A stretch of DNA of 64,000 nt from an uncultured Aquimarina sp. (GCF_947496855.1 NZ_CANMED010000002.1:496001-560000), one strand, 5' to 3'. Positions 53,777 to 63,897 are shown, numbered from the stretch's first letter. The notes: generated from the letters alone by a model not told the origin. Numbers and translations are program-made.

Positions 53777-56083
53777 CTAATGATTGTTTATGATTATTTT
53801 TTTCGTCTCTGATGTTTTAGTGATTCGATCATATATCTTTAGTATATAAAACCCATCATTTAGACTTTCTGTTAAAATAATTTTGGTATTGGACACTTCC
53901 GTTTCTTCGTATACCTTTTTTCCTTCTATATTATAAATTGCTACTGAATACAATTCAGAACCTTTTACAGTAATCTTATTATCAGTAACAGGATTTGGAA
54001 ATACATTGAATATTTTTTTGGTGCCTTCATTTGGAATTTTATTGCCACAACCTGAACTACCAAAATCAAAATTACCGTTACAAAATAACCACTCTGGATT
54101 TCCACAACCCGTTCTGGAAGCAACCTCCTCTGTTTGATATGTTGTATCACATACTTTAATCCAATCTATATATGCATTTTTATCACAATTATTTATACTG
54201 GCATCATTTACAAAAGACACTTTTATGTTCTGATTATTTTCATACCCAGTATATGTATAGACCGCAATGTCACTTTCCAAAGACCATTCAGACACCTTTT
54301 TACCGTCAATTAATAACTGAATTTTTTCGCCTCCACAGTTTCCTTTTGCACCTATTTCAATAGTTCCATTTTGATTTGAATTGGTATCGCTTCCAAAATT
54401 AATATAACCATTACAATGAATAACTTGTGTAAAACTTCCTCCGCCGCAAGTTTCATCCCAGGCACCCGTATTTTCTTCCCTTGATTCTGCTTGAATTCTT
54501 TCTCCATCAATTTCTAACCAATCGATTTCTACATCTCTTCCTATATCGTCGTTAATAAAAGCTACTTTAAAGTTTCCTGTCGTCTCAGAGACCGAAAAAT
54601 TATAATTAACAAAGCTATTAGTAAGTGTTATAGCATTATCAATTGACGCATCATTATAACGTACTTCAATTTTTGAATTATTAGCTCCTTTTGCTCTGAC
54701 TATTACATTTCCTGTATTTTCGATACAATCAATATTTATTTTAGAAATAGTATGCAATCTTTCGTTCCAATCTCCACCTTGAGTTGTAATAAAAACCTGA
54801 AATTTATAGTCATTATCAGCCACCGGAGTATTTGTATCAATAGGAATTTCTAAACTGATAGCATCTGTACCTTCTGAAACATTTACTCTTTTTGACCCAT
54901 AAACAGTATAAGGACTTTTATTTAATTGAAAAACAGCTACAATATCTCTACTAACACTAGAAGAATATTCTATTTCAACAAAAGCCCTCCCTCCTTTAAT
55001 CACCTGATCAGGAGCTATTAATGACTTAATTACATCTTCATCCGTTCCTCCTGTATCATCACAGGATGATGGCGGTGTATTCACTGCTCTAAAATGATCT
55101 CTATTCCATTTTCCTTCGGCAGTAAGATCATTATTATAATTCCAATTTCCATTTGGACTCGCTGACCTGTTAAGAGATGAACTAATTTCATCTTTATTAC
55201 TTAATGACCACTTACAATAACTAATATCATTAGTATCCATCCACTGTTCCCAAAGATTCCATTCTGCAGCATCTAGATTGTTGTTAGGTCCATAATTAGT
55301 ACCAACTCTTCCGCACTCCGTCATAAACAATGCTAATCCCTTATTAATTGCATAATTAGCTTTATCTCTTAATGATTGTTTATGTGCTCCAGCGTATGCA
55401 TGAATTGTATACGCAATATTACTTACAGGATTGTTATTACTATCTGTAGTTAGAGGATTATCTGCCGCAGTATCTACCCTTTGCGAATAAAATGGAGTAC
55501 CTACTACAATAATATTATTGGAATCATTTGCTCTAATTTCTGCAATCACTTCTCTGGAGTAACTTTTTATCTCATTCCAAGTCCCTACATGATTATTATA
55601 CTCACCAATAGGTTCATTCCATATCTCATAAATAATATTCGGATATGCTCCATACTCTTTAGACATTTGTTTAAAAAAAGTTTTAGCTTCTTCTTTATAA
55701 TTAGGATGAGCGTGAAAATCTATAATAACATAAACCCCATGTTCTATTGCAGCATCCACTACTGCTCTAACCTGATTTACAGAACCTACAGGATCATCAA
55801 TATAATCTCCGCCACTTCCGCGAACACCCATTGCTGCTCTCACTATTTCTACTTTCCAATCATCTCTCAACCATTTTAACGCATTACTATTCCAATACTC
55901 GTCTCCTTCCCATTGATGCCAGAAATAACTCATCCCTTTTAATTGAGTAGTTCTATTACATTTGTCCTTTATTTTGGTCCCTTCTACTCTTAATTGCCCA
56001 TGTCTTTCCACAATTGTTTGTGCGGATAACTGAAACATCATGAATAGTATCATCACGATCATTAATAGGTCTATTTTTCTCAT
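53777..56083 (-). CDS. Secreted GH5 cellulase-like glycoside hydrolase, multidomain
   Basis: This 768-residue protein has a signal peptide (about residues 1-21) and a GH5 domain at about 25-335. The acid/base is Glu157 in I-W-N-E-P and the nucleophile is Glu256 in M-T-E-C-G-R, the spacing of GH5 endoglucanases. Next is the module shared with the neighbouring beta-helix protein (about 349-452), then two CBM60-like modules (about 455-560 and 575-680), the second close to the one in that neighbour, then a T9SS type A domain. It is probably secreted to attack beta-glucan or a related polysaccharide. Confidence 0.92.
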   Translation of the reverse strand: MRKIDLLMIVMILFMMFQLSAQTIVERHGQLRVEGTKIKDKCNRTTQLKGMSYFWHQWEGDEYWNSNALKWLRDDWKVEIVRAAMGVRGSGGDYIDDPVGSVNQVRAVVDAAIEHGVYVIIDFHAHPNYKEEAKTFFKQMSKEYGAYPNIIYEIWNEPIGEYNNHVGTWNEIKSYSREVIAEIRANDSNNIIVVGTPFYSQRVDTAADNPLTTDSNNNPVSNIAYTIHAYAGAHKQSLRDKANYAINKGLALFMTECGRVGTNYGPNNNLDAAEWNLWEQWMDTNDISYCKWSLSNKDEISSSLNRSASPNGNWNYNNDLTAEGKWNRDHFRAVNTPPSSCDDTGGTDEDVIKSLIAPDQVIKGGRAFVEIEYSSSVSRDIVAVFQLNKSPYTVYGSKRVNVSEGTDAISLEIPIDTNTPVADNDYKFQVFITTQGGDWNERLHTISKINIDCIENTGNVIVRAKGANNSKIEVRYNDASIDNAITLTNSFVNYNFSVSETTGNFKVAFINDDIGRDVEIDWLEIDGERIQAESREENTGAWDETCGGGSFTQVIHCNGYINFGSDTNSNQNGTIEIGAKGNCGGEKIQLLIDGKKVSEWSLESDIAVYTYTGYENNQNIKVSFVNDASINNCDKNAYIDWIKVCDTTYQTEEVASRTGCGNPEWLFCNGNFDFGSSGCGNKIPNEGTKKIFNVFPNPVTDNKITVKGSELYSVAIYNIEGKKVYEETEVSNTKIILTESLNDGFYILKIYDRITKTSETKKIIINNH

Positions 56084-56238
56084 AATAAAGATTGATTTGT
56101 GTTAGACACCTAAAATAGCCTCTAAAACAATCAATGGAAATGCCCAATTTGATGAACTACCATTCTCAATCAATAATTGACCTCTTTTAATTTGCAATGC
56201 GTTTTAATAAAAGAACAGAAAAAATACTAAACCAAGAA

Positions 56239-57090
56239 TTAAGAGTATTTTCGAATGATTAATTGGATTTTTGATAAATAAGAGTCTCCAAACAAATTAA
56301 GATGCACCAATAAATAGTACAATTGCCAAATTTCAAGTCTCGTTTTCCAACCTTCTATTAGTGGAAAAATCTCATTATAAACTCCAAAAAGTTCTTGATC
56401 AAAACCTCCAAACAGATGCATCATAGCAATATCCATCTCTCTAGGTGCATATGCTACTGCAGGATCTATCAAACAAGGATAGCCATTAACAGCACTAATA
56501 AAATTTCCACTCCAAAGATCCCCATGTATTAAACTTGAAGCTTCACTTGGAATTTCTGCTTTCGTATTTTCATAAAAAGAATCTAAGTTTTTAAAAGAAA
56601 AGCCTTTTTGCATAGCTAATGCAAATTGTGGTTGTAATCTCTGAGCTATATAAAACTCAGAAGCAGAAGAATATTTAGAATTATATTGTGGCAAACTACC
56701 TATGTAATTATCGCTTTCAAAACCAAAACAAGATTTGCTATTCTTATGTAATGTTGCCAATTTTTCGCCAAAGACAGACCAAAAATTCTTTACTTTTTTT
56801 CCTTCTTCTATATAATCTAGCACCAAAAAAGTAATATCGTTATGCTCTCCAAATTCTAACACTCCTGGTATTATAAAAACACCTACATCCGTCAATTCTT
56901 TTAAACACCTTGCTTCAGCTTTAAACATCTCTCGGAACTTAGAGTCGTTGTTAATTTTAACTACTACTTCCCTATCATTAGTGGTTAAAAGAAATACTTC
57001 GTTAATATCCCCTCCTGACAAAGGGTTTGTAGAAATAATTTTCTCAGAAAGAAGATTCTCTAAATGTTTTATGAATTCTTTTGATAGCAA
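56239..57090 (-). CDS. Fructosamine kinase family protein
   Basis: This 283-residue protein has the kinase-like pattern of the fructosamine-3-kinase family: G-G-D-I-N-E-V-F near residue 25, an invariant Lys in V-V-V-K-I-N, and the H-G-D-L-W-S-G-N catalytic loop near residue 190. It phosphorylates ketoamines on glycated proteins, part of protein deglycation. It lies 8 bp after the 2TM-dihydrofolate reductase gene and is probably co-transcribed. Confidence 0.9.
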   Translation of the reverse strand: MLSKEFIKHLENLLSEKIISTNPLSGGDINEVFLLTTNDREVVVKINNDSKFREMFKAEARCLKELTDVGVFIIPGVLEFGEHNDITFLVLDYIEEGKKVKNFWSVFGEKLATLHKNSKSCFGFESDNYIGSLPQYNSKYSSASEFYIAQRLQPQFALAMQKGFSFKNLDSFYENTKAEIPSEASSLIHGDLWSGNFISAVNGYPCLIDPAVAYAPREMDIAMMHLFGGFDQELFGVYNEIFPLIEGWKTRLEIWQLYYLLVHLNLFGDSYLSKIQLIIRKYS

Positions 57091-57098
57091 ATAAAAAA

Positions 57099-58043
57099 TT
57101 ACTTCTTCATATACGTTAAATATGTAAATGCATATTTGTGTCGTTCATCCGCTCCGTGAAGTTCTTTCTTATCAACAGCCCATTGTTCCGCATCTATTTC
57201 CGGAAAAAAGGTATCCGCTTCGAATGTTCCATGAACTCTAGTAAGTTCGATACAGTCAGAATATTTCATTCCTATTTTATAAATCTCTCCACCACCTATA
57301 ATAAATGGTTGTGGATCATCTTTTGCAATTTTTAGAGCTTCTTCCATAGAATGGACTACGATAGCACCATCTGGTTTATAATCCTGATTTCTAGTAATTA
57401 CTACGTGTACACGATTTGGCAAAGGCTTCGGAAAGGATTCAAAAGTTTTACGCCCCATAATAATATGATGTCCCGTAGTCAGTTGTTTAAAACGTTTAAA
57501 ATCATCAGGTAGATGCCAAACCAGATCATTGTCTTTACCTAATGCATTATTTTCTCCAGCCGCCGCTATCATTGTAATTATTTGATCATACTCAGGTACT
57601 AAAGGTTCATCCATAACTTTTGGTTGTTGTTGCTTTATGAATTCTTCTTTCTTTTTAACTAATTCATCTTTTGGATACATCTGGTCTACATCCTTTTGAA
57701 TTAATGCAATTTCATCTTTTTGTTTAGCTATCAATCGCTCCATTTGATTACTTGTCCATTCAGCTCCCATGAACTTGTGAAACAACCATACATTACAAAA
57801 ATGTAAAACAAACAAAAATGCCCAAGAAGCAACAACGATCGTACACCAGTCTATACCAAATAATGTAATCTCTTTACCAATACCAACTAATAGATTGAGA
57901 ACAACCAAAAACACAGATCCAACTAAAAACACTATAAAATGCTGAAATAGTCTTTTCTTTTGAACAATCCGTTTACGAGCATGTTCATATAATTCACGCT
58001 GTACAGGATCAATTTGTGGAGTTTCTTTTCTTTTTGAAAACAT
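57099..58043 (-). CDS. 2TM domain fused to dihydrofolate reductase
   Basis: The protein is 314 residues, about twice the usual dihydrofolate reductase length. Residues 20-110 are a 2TM domain with transmembrane helices at about 36-57 and 66-88. Residues 95-140 form a charged helix, and residues 155-314 are dihydrofolate reductase (I-I-T-M-I-A-A-A-G, then D-L-V-W-H-L-P-D-D-F, G-R-K-T-F-E-S-F-P and G-G-G-E-I-Y). DHFR reduces dihydrofolate to tetrahydrofolate with NADPH. An internal ATG at residue 144 could give a soluble enzyme too. The fusion would place DHFR at the membrane. Confidence 0.93.
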   Translation of the reverse strand: MFSKRKETPQIDPVQRELYEHARKRIVQKKRLFQHFIVFLVGSVFLVVLNLLVGIGKEITLFGIDWCTIVVASWAFLFVLHFCNVWLFHKFMGAEWTSNQMERLIAKQKDEIALIQKDVDQMYPKDELVKKKEEFIKQQQPKVMDEPLVPEYDQIITMIAAAGENNALGKDNDLVWHLPDDFKRFKQLTTGHHIIMGRKTFESFPKPLPNRVHVVITRNQDYKPDGAIVVHSMEEALKIAKDDPQPFIIGGGEIYKIGMKYSDCIELTRVHGTFEADTFFPEIDAEQWAVDKKELHGADERHKYAFTYLTYMKK

Positions 58044-58121
58044 TTTAATAGTACCTTAGTAATGCTTGATTAATTATCCAAGTAAATATAAAGGTTTTAC
58101 TAAAAAGCCGTAAAATAACTT

Positions 58122-59192
58122 ATGAAGAATTTTAAAAAAGAATTTCCCGTATTATCACAAAACACATATCTCAACACAGCATCCTCTGGTTTATTATATG
58201 ATTCTTTATTAGATTATAGACAAGAACACGACCTTGATTTTCTAATTGGAGGAAGCATGTTTAGAGACCATCAAGAAAAACTTTTGAATGCCGTAAGAAA
58301 AGCAATTAGTTCCTTTTTAGGCTGTAAATTAGAAAATATAGTATTAACACCAAACTTTTCATTAGGCTTTAATACCATATTAAACGGATTAGAAAAAAAT
58401 CAAAAAGTACTTCTTTTGGATGGAGATTACCCTTCTATAAACTTTTCGACAATTACTAAAGGATTTGATGTATGCTATGCTAAAGTCAATACATTATTAG
58501 AGGAAAATATTGAAAATGCTATCTCCACGTATAATCCTGATATTTTCGCTTTTAGTTTAGTACAATACACCAATGGGATAGCTATTAATCTTGAATTTCT
58601 TAAACAGTTAAAACTAAAAAATCCAGACCTTATAATAATTGCTGATGGTACGCAATTTTGTGGAACTAGAGTTTTTGATTTTGATTCTTCAGGAATTGAC
58701 ATTCTTGGTTGTAGTGGTTACAAATGGTTGTTAGGAGGTTATGGTAACGGATTCTTATTGTTTAAAGAAGGTATTCTTGATCAAATCACACCAGATACTT
58801 ACAGTAAAGCTGCCGCTACTAGTAGTTATGATTCTTCTTATACGAATCTAAGAGCCAGATATGAATGTGGGCACTTAGATACTTTTAACTTTAGAAGTTT
58901 ACAGTTTTCTTTGGAATTTCTATCCAAAATTGGTCTTCCTAAAATTGAAGAAAACATGCAAGAACTAATTAATTATACAAAAGCGAAATTAGTTGCTTTG
59001 AACTTACTAGAGACAGATGTAATAGAAAGAGACGATCATAGCTCTATTTTCAATATAACAGGAACTAAAGAATTACATAATTCTCTTAAAGAAAAAAATA
59101 TTATTACTTCTCTAAGAGGAAACGGAATAAGGATAAGCTTACATTTTTATAATACCACCGATGATATTGACATCCTATTAAAACACATATAA
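58122..59192 (+). CDS. Class V PLP-dependent aminotransferase
   Basis: This 356-residue PLP enzyme of the class V fold has its lysine at residue 201 in S-G-Y-K-W-L-L-G-G and a D-G-T-Q-F segment near residue 176. Such enzymes include cysteine desulfurases, isopenicillin epimerase-like proteins and serine:pyruvate transaminases. Substrate cannot be read from the sequence. It is divergent from the 2TM-DHFR gene (78 bp between). Confidence 0.88.
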   Translation: MKNFKKEFPVLSQNTYLNTASSGLLYDSLLDYRQEHDLDFLIGGSMFRDHQEKLLNAVRKAISSFLGCKLENIVLTPNFSLGFNTILNGLEKNQKVLLLDGDYPSINFSTITKGFDVCYAKVNTLLEENIENAISTYNPDIFAFSLVQYTNGIAINLEFLKQLKLKNPDLIIIADGTQFCGTRVFDFDSSGIDILGCSGYKWLLGGYGNGFLLFKEGILDQITPDTYSKAAATSSYDSSYTNLRARYECGHLDTFNFRSLQFSLEFLSKIGLPKIEENMQELINYTKAKLVALNLLETDVIERDDHSSIFNITGTKELHNSLKEKNIITSLRGNGIRISLHFYNTTDDIDILLKHI

Positions 59193-59501
59193 AAACTTTT
59201 TCTTCATAAGTACTCTATTTCCACATAAATTGTAGAAATAATACGAACAGTTATTACATTAAAATATGCAATAAGTGATTCTCTCTCTGATTTTAAAAAT
59301 GACACGATTTTTTGAGGTAAATAAACAGTTATTATTAAACTGATTACCAACCACAAAGTTATAATAGATAACTACAAATTAGTACTAACCAAATATTGCT
59401 TTAGTATATCTAAATACATTAACAAAGAAGTACCTTTCTTATTATAACAATAAAACCAAACGGATTACCCATTTTTCCTTAAATCGTAAACACAAAATAT
59501 C
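59193..59501. other. Intergenic stretch, no gene found
   Basis: These 309 bp are AT-rich (about 75 percent A+T) and hold no reading frame, hairpin or repeat that stands out. They contain the upstream region of the secreted barrel gene, but no clear TAnnTTTG box was found in it. Confidence 0.5.
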
Positions 59502-62063
59502 ATGAGAAAACTCAACTTATTACTCACTCTATTATTTTTATGTATTTCTTTTTTAACCACTTCTCAAGAAGTACCTATATCAAATATTGACCCAAGCAAT
59601 ATAATTGCTAAAGTCATTGGGAAAGAAGATAAAATATTACATATGTCTGCTAATCTGGTAGTAGATACTCCAGAAGAGTTATTCATTCATATAGATAAAG
59701 CAAAAGAAGCAGGAGCTGATACCGTTTTATACTCTGACACTAAACTAAACTCTTATGGACTCAATGGAACCGCTGGATCCAGATGGGATGAAAGAATCCA
59801 AGTATTAGTTGATGGGATTAAAGAAAGAGGAATGAAATTACATTTTATTACTATTTCTATGGGATTTGCAAGCTCACTAATAGCGTCCGACCCTAACTTA
59901 ACAACTGGATATCCTATTAAAAAACAAAAACTAAGAGCTGCGAATGGAGAACTTATTCCTGTTAACTCATCTAATATTTCTAATGGAGGGTTCGAAGATT
60001 CTGAAGGTAATCGAGCTATAGGATGGAGATTTCAAGATGCAATAGGAGAGCGCACTTTTATAGATACTAATATCAAAAGAAGTGGGAATGCTTCATTTAG
60101 AGCAGAAGCGACTGGTAACAAAGATTCTAGAATTTTTACGGAATTTGATGTACAACCTTTTCATCAATATACATTGCGATTCTGGATCAAAACCGAAAAC
60201 TTATCCACTAGAAATTTGGCAGCACTTATAAGAGATGCAAACAACACCAATCGTACACTTACTAATTTACATATATCCTTACCAAAAGATAATGGAGGAC
60301 GTCAATATTATAATGGAACGAACAAACTTACCACAGATGGTTGGGAAGAGGTTCGTATAGCATTTAATAGCCTAAATGCTAACAAAGTAGATTTAGCATT
60401 GGCGGTTTTTGGAGGGATAGAAGGGACTATTTGGTGGGATGATGTTTCTATTATAGATACGCCAGTTCTAAATTGGATTAACAGAAATGACCTTCCAAAA
60501 TCTATAAAACATAGTAATGGACAAGCACTTTCTTTTGGTTCGGATGTGAACTTACCAATTGATGAACAACTAGGGCAATCAGGATTTTCTGGAGCATTTG
60601 ATACTCATCATCAAGCACCAAAAATAAACATCGAGAATACTGCCAATATCAAAGAAGGTGATATTGTAGAGATTTATGGATATCACGCGTTACCTACTGC
60701 TGGAGGTCAGATATCTGCATCATGGAATAATCCAGAAATTTATATGAGAATGCGTCAAATACATCAGAGATTACAAACTGATTTTCGTCCAGACGGTTTT
60801 CTATTAAATTACTCAGAAATCAGAACAGGTGGATGGGAACCTTCAGATATACAAATTGGAACTTCTGGAGCAGCTTTAGCTAACAGTATTAAACGTGCTT
60901 TTGATGATCTTTTTGCGGTTGCGCCTGATGCTTCATATTATTTCTGGAGTGATATGATAGATCCCGAACATAATGCGATCGCAGATTATTATCAAATAAA
61001 TAATACTTTAGACCAATCATGGGTGACAGTAAATCCAAATAAAGTTATACTTGCTACCTGGTGGGAAGGTCAAAAAATTATTGATAGAGGTACAAAATCA
61101 CTTAAGTTTTTCTCTGATTTAGGTTTTGAACAGGTTGTAGGAGCATTTTACGATGCTGATGTTAATTTAAATTTTAATCAATGGCAAACAGCTTCACAAG
61201 GAGTAGAAAACATTATTGGATCTATTTATGCTACTTGGGTCAAACCACGTAACTTCACACAAATAGAAAATTTTGGTAATTTATGGTGGCAAGGAGAGGA
61301 TAATGAAATTGATATTACCGGTAAGCTTTGGAGATTAGAAAACAAAGCCACTAAACATTGGATACGAACAAAAGGATGTGCAAGCGACTATAACGAAATT
61401 ACACCATTAGTTGTTACTTCTACTAATAATACAGGAAACTGTACAATGTTTGATTTTATACCTACAGATGATGGATATTACTATTTACAAAATAAAGGAA
61501 CCAATGGAAGGTATAGACCAAAAAATTGCAGTAATACCGCTAATGATTCTATCGAAATAGTTCAGGTTGGGTCTGGTTCTTTTGGATGGTGCGAGCAATG
61601 GAAATTAATAGAGACTGATGAAGAAGGGTATTTTAGGATCCAAAATAGACAAACAAATAATTGGATAAGATCTCAAGGCTGTTCTGCCAATACAGATGAA
61701 TCCATTCCTATCACACAAGTATCACAAGAGTACACAGGCAATTGCACTAAATGGAAACTAATTGATGCAAGTAATCAAGTTAACAGAGATTTTATAAGTA
61801 CTAATACCGAGGATATAAAACTATTCCCAAATCCAGTTAGTAATCAAATGTCCATACAGAAATCGACAAGTAATACAAACAAAATTGTAGCAATCAATAT
61901 TTATGATTTACAAGGAAGAAAACAAATAACAATTGACTCTCAAAAGCTCATAACAGATAGAAACAACATTGAGGTATCACATTTAACTAACGGTATATAT
62001 ATATTATCTGTAGACTATCATAAAAAAGAAACTCAAAATTTAAGGTTTATAGTCAGCCATTAA
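59502..62063 (+). CDS. Large secreted protein: barrel, CBM-like insert, beta-trefoil and T9SS tail
   Basis: This 853-residue exported protein has a signal peptide (about residues 1-21). The N-terminal half looks like a TIM-barrel glycoside hydrolase (G-A-D-T-V-L-Y, D-G-F-L-L-N-Y-S-E-I and L-A-T-W-W-E-G). It is interrupted near residues 145-325 by a jelly-roll-like carbohydrate-binding insert (G-G-F-E-D-S to W-W-D-D-V-S-I-I-D). Residues about 600-770 hold three similar repeats, each with W-I-R-x-x-G-C or R-Y-R-P-K-N-C, matching a ricin-type beta-trefoil. A T9SS type A domain ends it. I cannot assign a glycoside hydrolase family or substrate. Confidence 0.75.
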   Translation: MRKLNLLLTLLFLCISFLTTSQEVPISNIDPSNIIAKVIGKEDKILHMSANLVVDTPEELFIHIDKAKEAGADTVLYSDTKLNSYGLNGTAGSRWDERIQVLVDGIKERGMKLHFITISMGFASSLIASDPNLTTGYPIKKQKLRAANGELIPVNSSNISNGGFEDSEGNRAIGWRFQDAIGERTFIDTNIKRSGNASFRAEATGNKDSRIFTEFDVQPFHQYTLRFWIKTENLSTRNLAALIRDANNTNRTLTNLHISLPKDNGGRQYYNGTNKLTTDGWEEVRIAFNSLNANKVDLALAVFGGIEGTIWWDDVSIIDTPVLNWINRNDLPKSIKHSNGQALSFGSDVNLPIDEQLGQSGFSGAFDTHHQAPKINIENTANIKEGDIVEIYGYHALPTAGGQISASWNNPEIYMRMRQIHQRLQTDFRPDGFLLNYSEIRTGGWEPSDIQIGTSGAALANSIKRAFDDLFAVAPDASYYFWSDMIDPEHNAIADYYQINNTLDQSWVTVNPNKVILATWWEGQKIIDRGTKSLKFFSDLGFEQVVGAFYDADVNLNFNQWQTASQGVENIIGSIYATWVKPRNFTQIENFGNLWWQGEDNEIDITGKLWRLENKATKHWIRTKGCASDYNEITPLVVTSTNNTGNCTMFDFIPTDDGYYYLQNKGTNGRYRPKNCSNTANDSIEIVQVGSGSFGWCEQWKLIETDEEGYFRIQNRQTNNWIRSQGCSANTDESIPITQVSQEYTGNCTKWKLIDASNQVNRDFISTNTEDIKLFPNPVSNQMSIQKSTSNTNKIVAINIYDLQGRKQITIDSQKLITDRNNIEVSHLTNGIYILSVDYHKKETQNLRFIVSH

Positions 62064-62282
62064 TAGTATTTATAATTTTGTGCAATGCTATAATTCTAAA
62101 AAACCATTATAGTATCAAAATACCTGTTTAGGTTACAGATACTATATCGTTATCGTTAATATTTAATTGTTAAATGTTGATTAAATTATTGAAAATCCGT
62201 GAGTTTACACTTTTATTTTTTAATGTTTTGTGGTAATTTCCCTTGAATTTTATGAACCAAGAATTAATTTTAAACTAAAATT

Positions 62283-62579
62283 ATGGCAATAACCAAACAA
62301 TACTTAAAGTCAAAACCTATCTGTAAAGTTACTTTTTCTGTTCCGGCAAAAGAAGCGACTAATGTTTGTGTAGCAGGAGAATTTAATGAATGGAACACTG
62401 AAACTACAGTATTAAAAAAGTTAAAAAATGGTACGTTTAAAGGAACTTTGAACCTACCGAAAGATCAGAAATTTCAATTTAAGTATGTTGTAGACGGACA
62501 ATGGACTAATGAATCAGAGGCTGATGGATATCAGTGGAATGATTTTGCAGCTGCAGAGAACAGTTTACTTGTACTTTAA
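62283..62579 (+). CDS. Small glycogen-binding (isoamylase N-terminal type) domain protein
   Basis: This 98-residue protein is essentially one CBM48/AMPK-type domain, with V-C-V-A-G-E-F-N-E-W-N near residue 28 and F-Q-F-K-Y-V-V-D-G-Q-W near 61. No signal peptide is present, so it is cytosolic. Stand-alone copies are common in Flavobacteriia and probably bind alpha-glucan. No glycogen enzyme gene is adjacent. Confidence 0.9.
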   Translation: MAITKQYLKSKPICKVTFSVPAKEATNVCVAGEFNEWNTETTVLKKLKNGTFKGTLNLPKDQKFQFKYVVDGQWTNESEADGYQWNDFAAAENSLLVL

Positions 62580-62605
62580 TAAAAAAAGATTTGGGGTTGT
62601 AGCTA

Positions 62606-62887
62606 CTATTCTACAACCTCAATACCCTTCCAGAATGCCACGTACCCTTTTATTTGTTTAGCCAGATCACTAGTTTCCGGATAATACCAAGCTGCGTCCA
62701 TATTTTCTTTACCGTTTACTGTAACAGTGTAATAGGATGCAACTCCTTTCCAAGGGCAGTTAGTATGAGTCCCACTTGATTTAAAAAATTCTTTTTTAAT
62801 TGCTTCTGGTGGAAAATAATGATTATTTTCAATGACCTTTGTATCATTACTTTCTGCAATGATTTCATTATTCCAAATTGCTTTCAT
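62606..62887 (-). CDS. DUF427 family protein
   Basis: This 93-residue protein matches DUF427: N-H-Y-F-P-P-E-A near residue 22, C-P-W-K-G-V-A-S-Y-Y near 44 and A-W-Y-Y-P-E near 66. No enzyme activity is known to me for the family. It is cytosolic, 26 bp downstream of egtD on the same strand, so it may be transcribed with the ergothioneine genes. Confidence 0.9.
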   Translation of the reverse strand: MKAIWNNEIIAESNDTKVIENNHYFPPEAIKKEFFKSSGTHTNCPWKGVASYYTVTVNGKENMDAAWYYPETSDLAKQIKGYVAFWKGIEVVE

Positions 62888-62913
62888 ATTTTTATTTTTT
62901 TGATCAAAAAAAC

Positions 62914-63888
62914 CTATTCCGATTTTTTAAAAACGTAATTTTTATAATACTCATTTTCATCAGTAAAAGCACCTGTAATCTTAAATCCTGACTCCTCTGC
63001 TAACCACTTAACTGTATCATCATCGTACTTCTGAGAAATCTCTGTGTGGATACTTTCCCAAGCTTCAAAATGCACTTGCAACGACAGATAATCAATATCT
63101 ACAGTTTGCTTTTTTGTACTTACAAGGTAACTTTTTGCCGTTCCCGTTTCTGGATCATATACCTCCCAATGAATAAAAGAATCCAGATCAAAATTACCTT
63201 CAAGCTCTTTATTGATTCTTGCTAAAACATTTTTATTAAATGCTGCAGTCACACCAGATTTGTCGTTATAGGCGTCTAAAACTTTCTGCGGATGTTTCTT
63301 TTGGTCAAAACCTATAAATACAAGATCATCTGGATGCATTACAGCATTCAACTTTTTCAAAAACTGAATAGCTCTTGGATGTAATAAGTTACCTATATTG
63401 GATCCAAGAACCATAATTACTTTTTTACGGTCACTAATATCTTTTAGCCTATCTAAAACTTCAAAATATTCTCCTATCTGACCCTGCACACTAAGATTCG
63501 GTAATTCTTTAAAAAGATTTTTAACCAATCCGTCGATTGCATTTTCACTAATATCTATTGGATGATAGGTAACCGTATATTTTCGATCAAGTAGTTCCCT
63601 AAGTAATACCTTTGTTTTTTTACCATCTCCAGCACCTAATTCTACAAGATCAAAACCCTCTTTATGAGTATCAAAACTCTGTAGAATATTAGTTTTATGT
63701 AATTGAAAAATATCATATTCAGCATTAGTAAGATAATATTCTGGTAAATCCATTATCTTTTGAAAAAGCTTATCTCCTACTTCATCATAAAAGAATTTAG
63801 AAGATAAATATTTTGGAAAAGTCGTTAGTCCTTCGTGTACTTCTTTACCGAAAGTACAAGTTAATACGTTTTGATCTTTTGAACTCAT
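62914..63888 (-). CDS. egtD: L-histidine N-alpha-methyltransferase (ergothioneine biosynthesis)
   Basis: This 324-residue protein has the EgtD pattern: Y-Y-L-T-N-A-E near residue 52, L-G-A-G-D-G-K-K-T near 84, the SAM site, and L-G-S-N-I-G-N near 155. It trimethylates histidine using SAM to hercynine, the first step to ergothioneine. The next gene upstream is egtB, 9 bp away, giving an egtB-egtD pair. Confidence 0.95.
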   Translation of the reverse strand: MSSKDQNVLTCTFGKEVHEGLTTFPKYLSSKFFYDEVGDKLFQKIMDLPEYYLTNAEYDIFQLHKTNILQSFDTHKEGFDLVELGAGDGKKTKVLLRELLDRKYTVTYHPIDISENAIDGLVKNLFKELPNLSVQGQIGEYFEVLDRLKDISDRKKVIMVLGSNIGNLLHPRAIQFLKKLNAVMHPDDLVFIGFDQKKHPQKVLDAYNDKSGVTAAFNKNVLARINKELEGNFDLDSFIHWEVYDPETGTAKSYLVSTKKQTVDIDYLSLQVHFEAWESIHTEISQKYDDDTVKWLAEESGFKITGAFTDENEYYKNYVFKKSE

Positions 63889-63897
63889 GTATGGGGA

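Noticed and set aside
55481..55879. A 132-codon plus-strand frame inside the GH5 gene
   Set aside because: It is antisense to the GH5 catalytic domain and rich in Ile, Tyr and Phe, as expected from the complement of that sequence.
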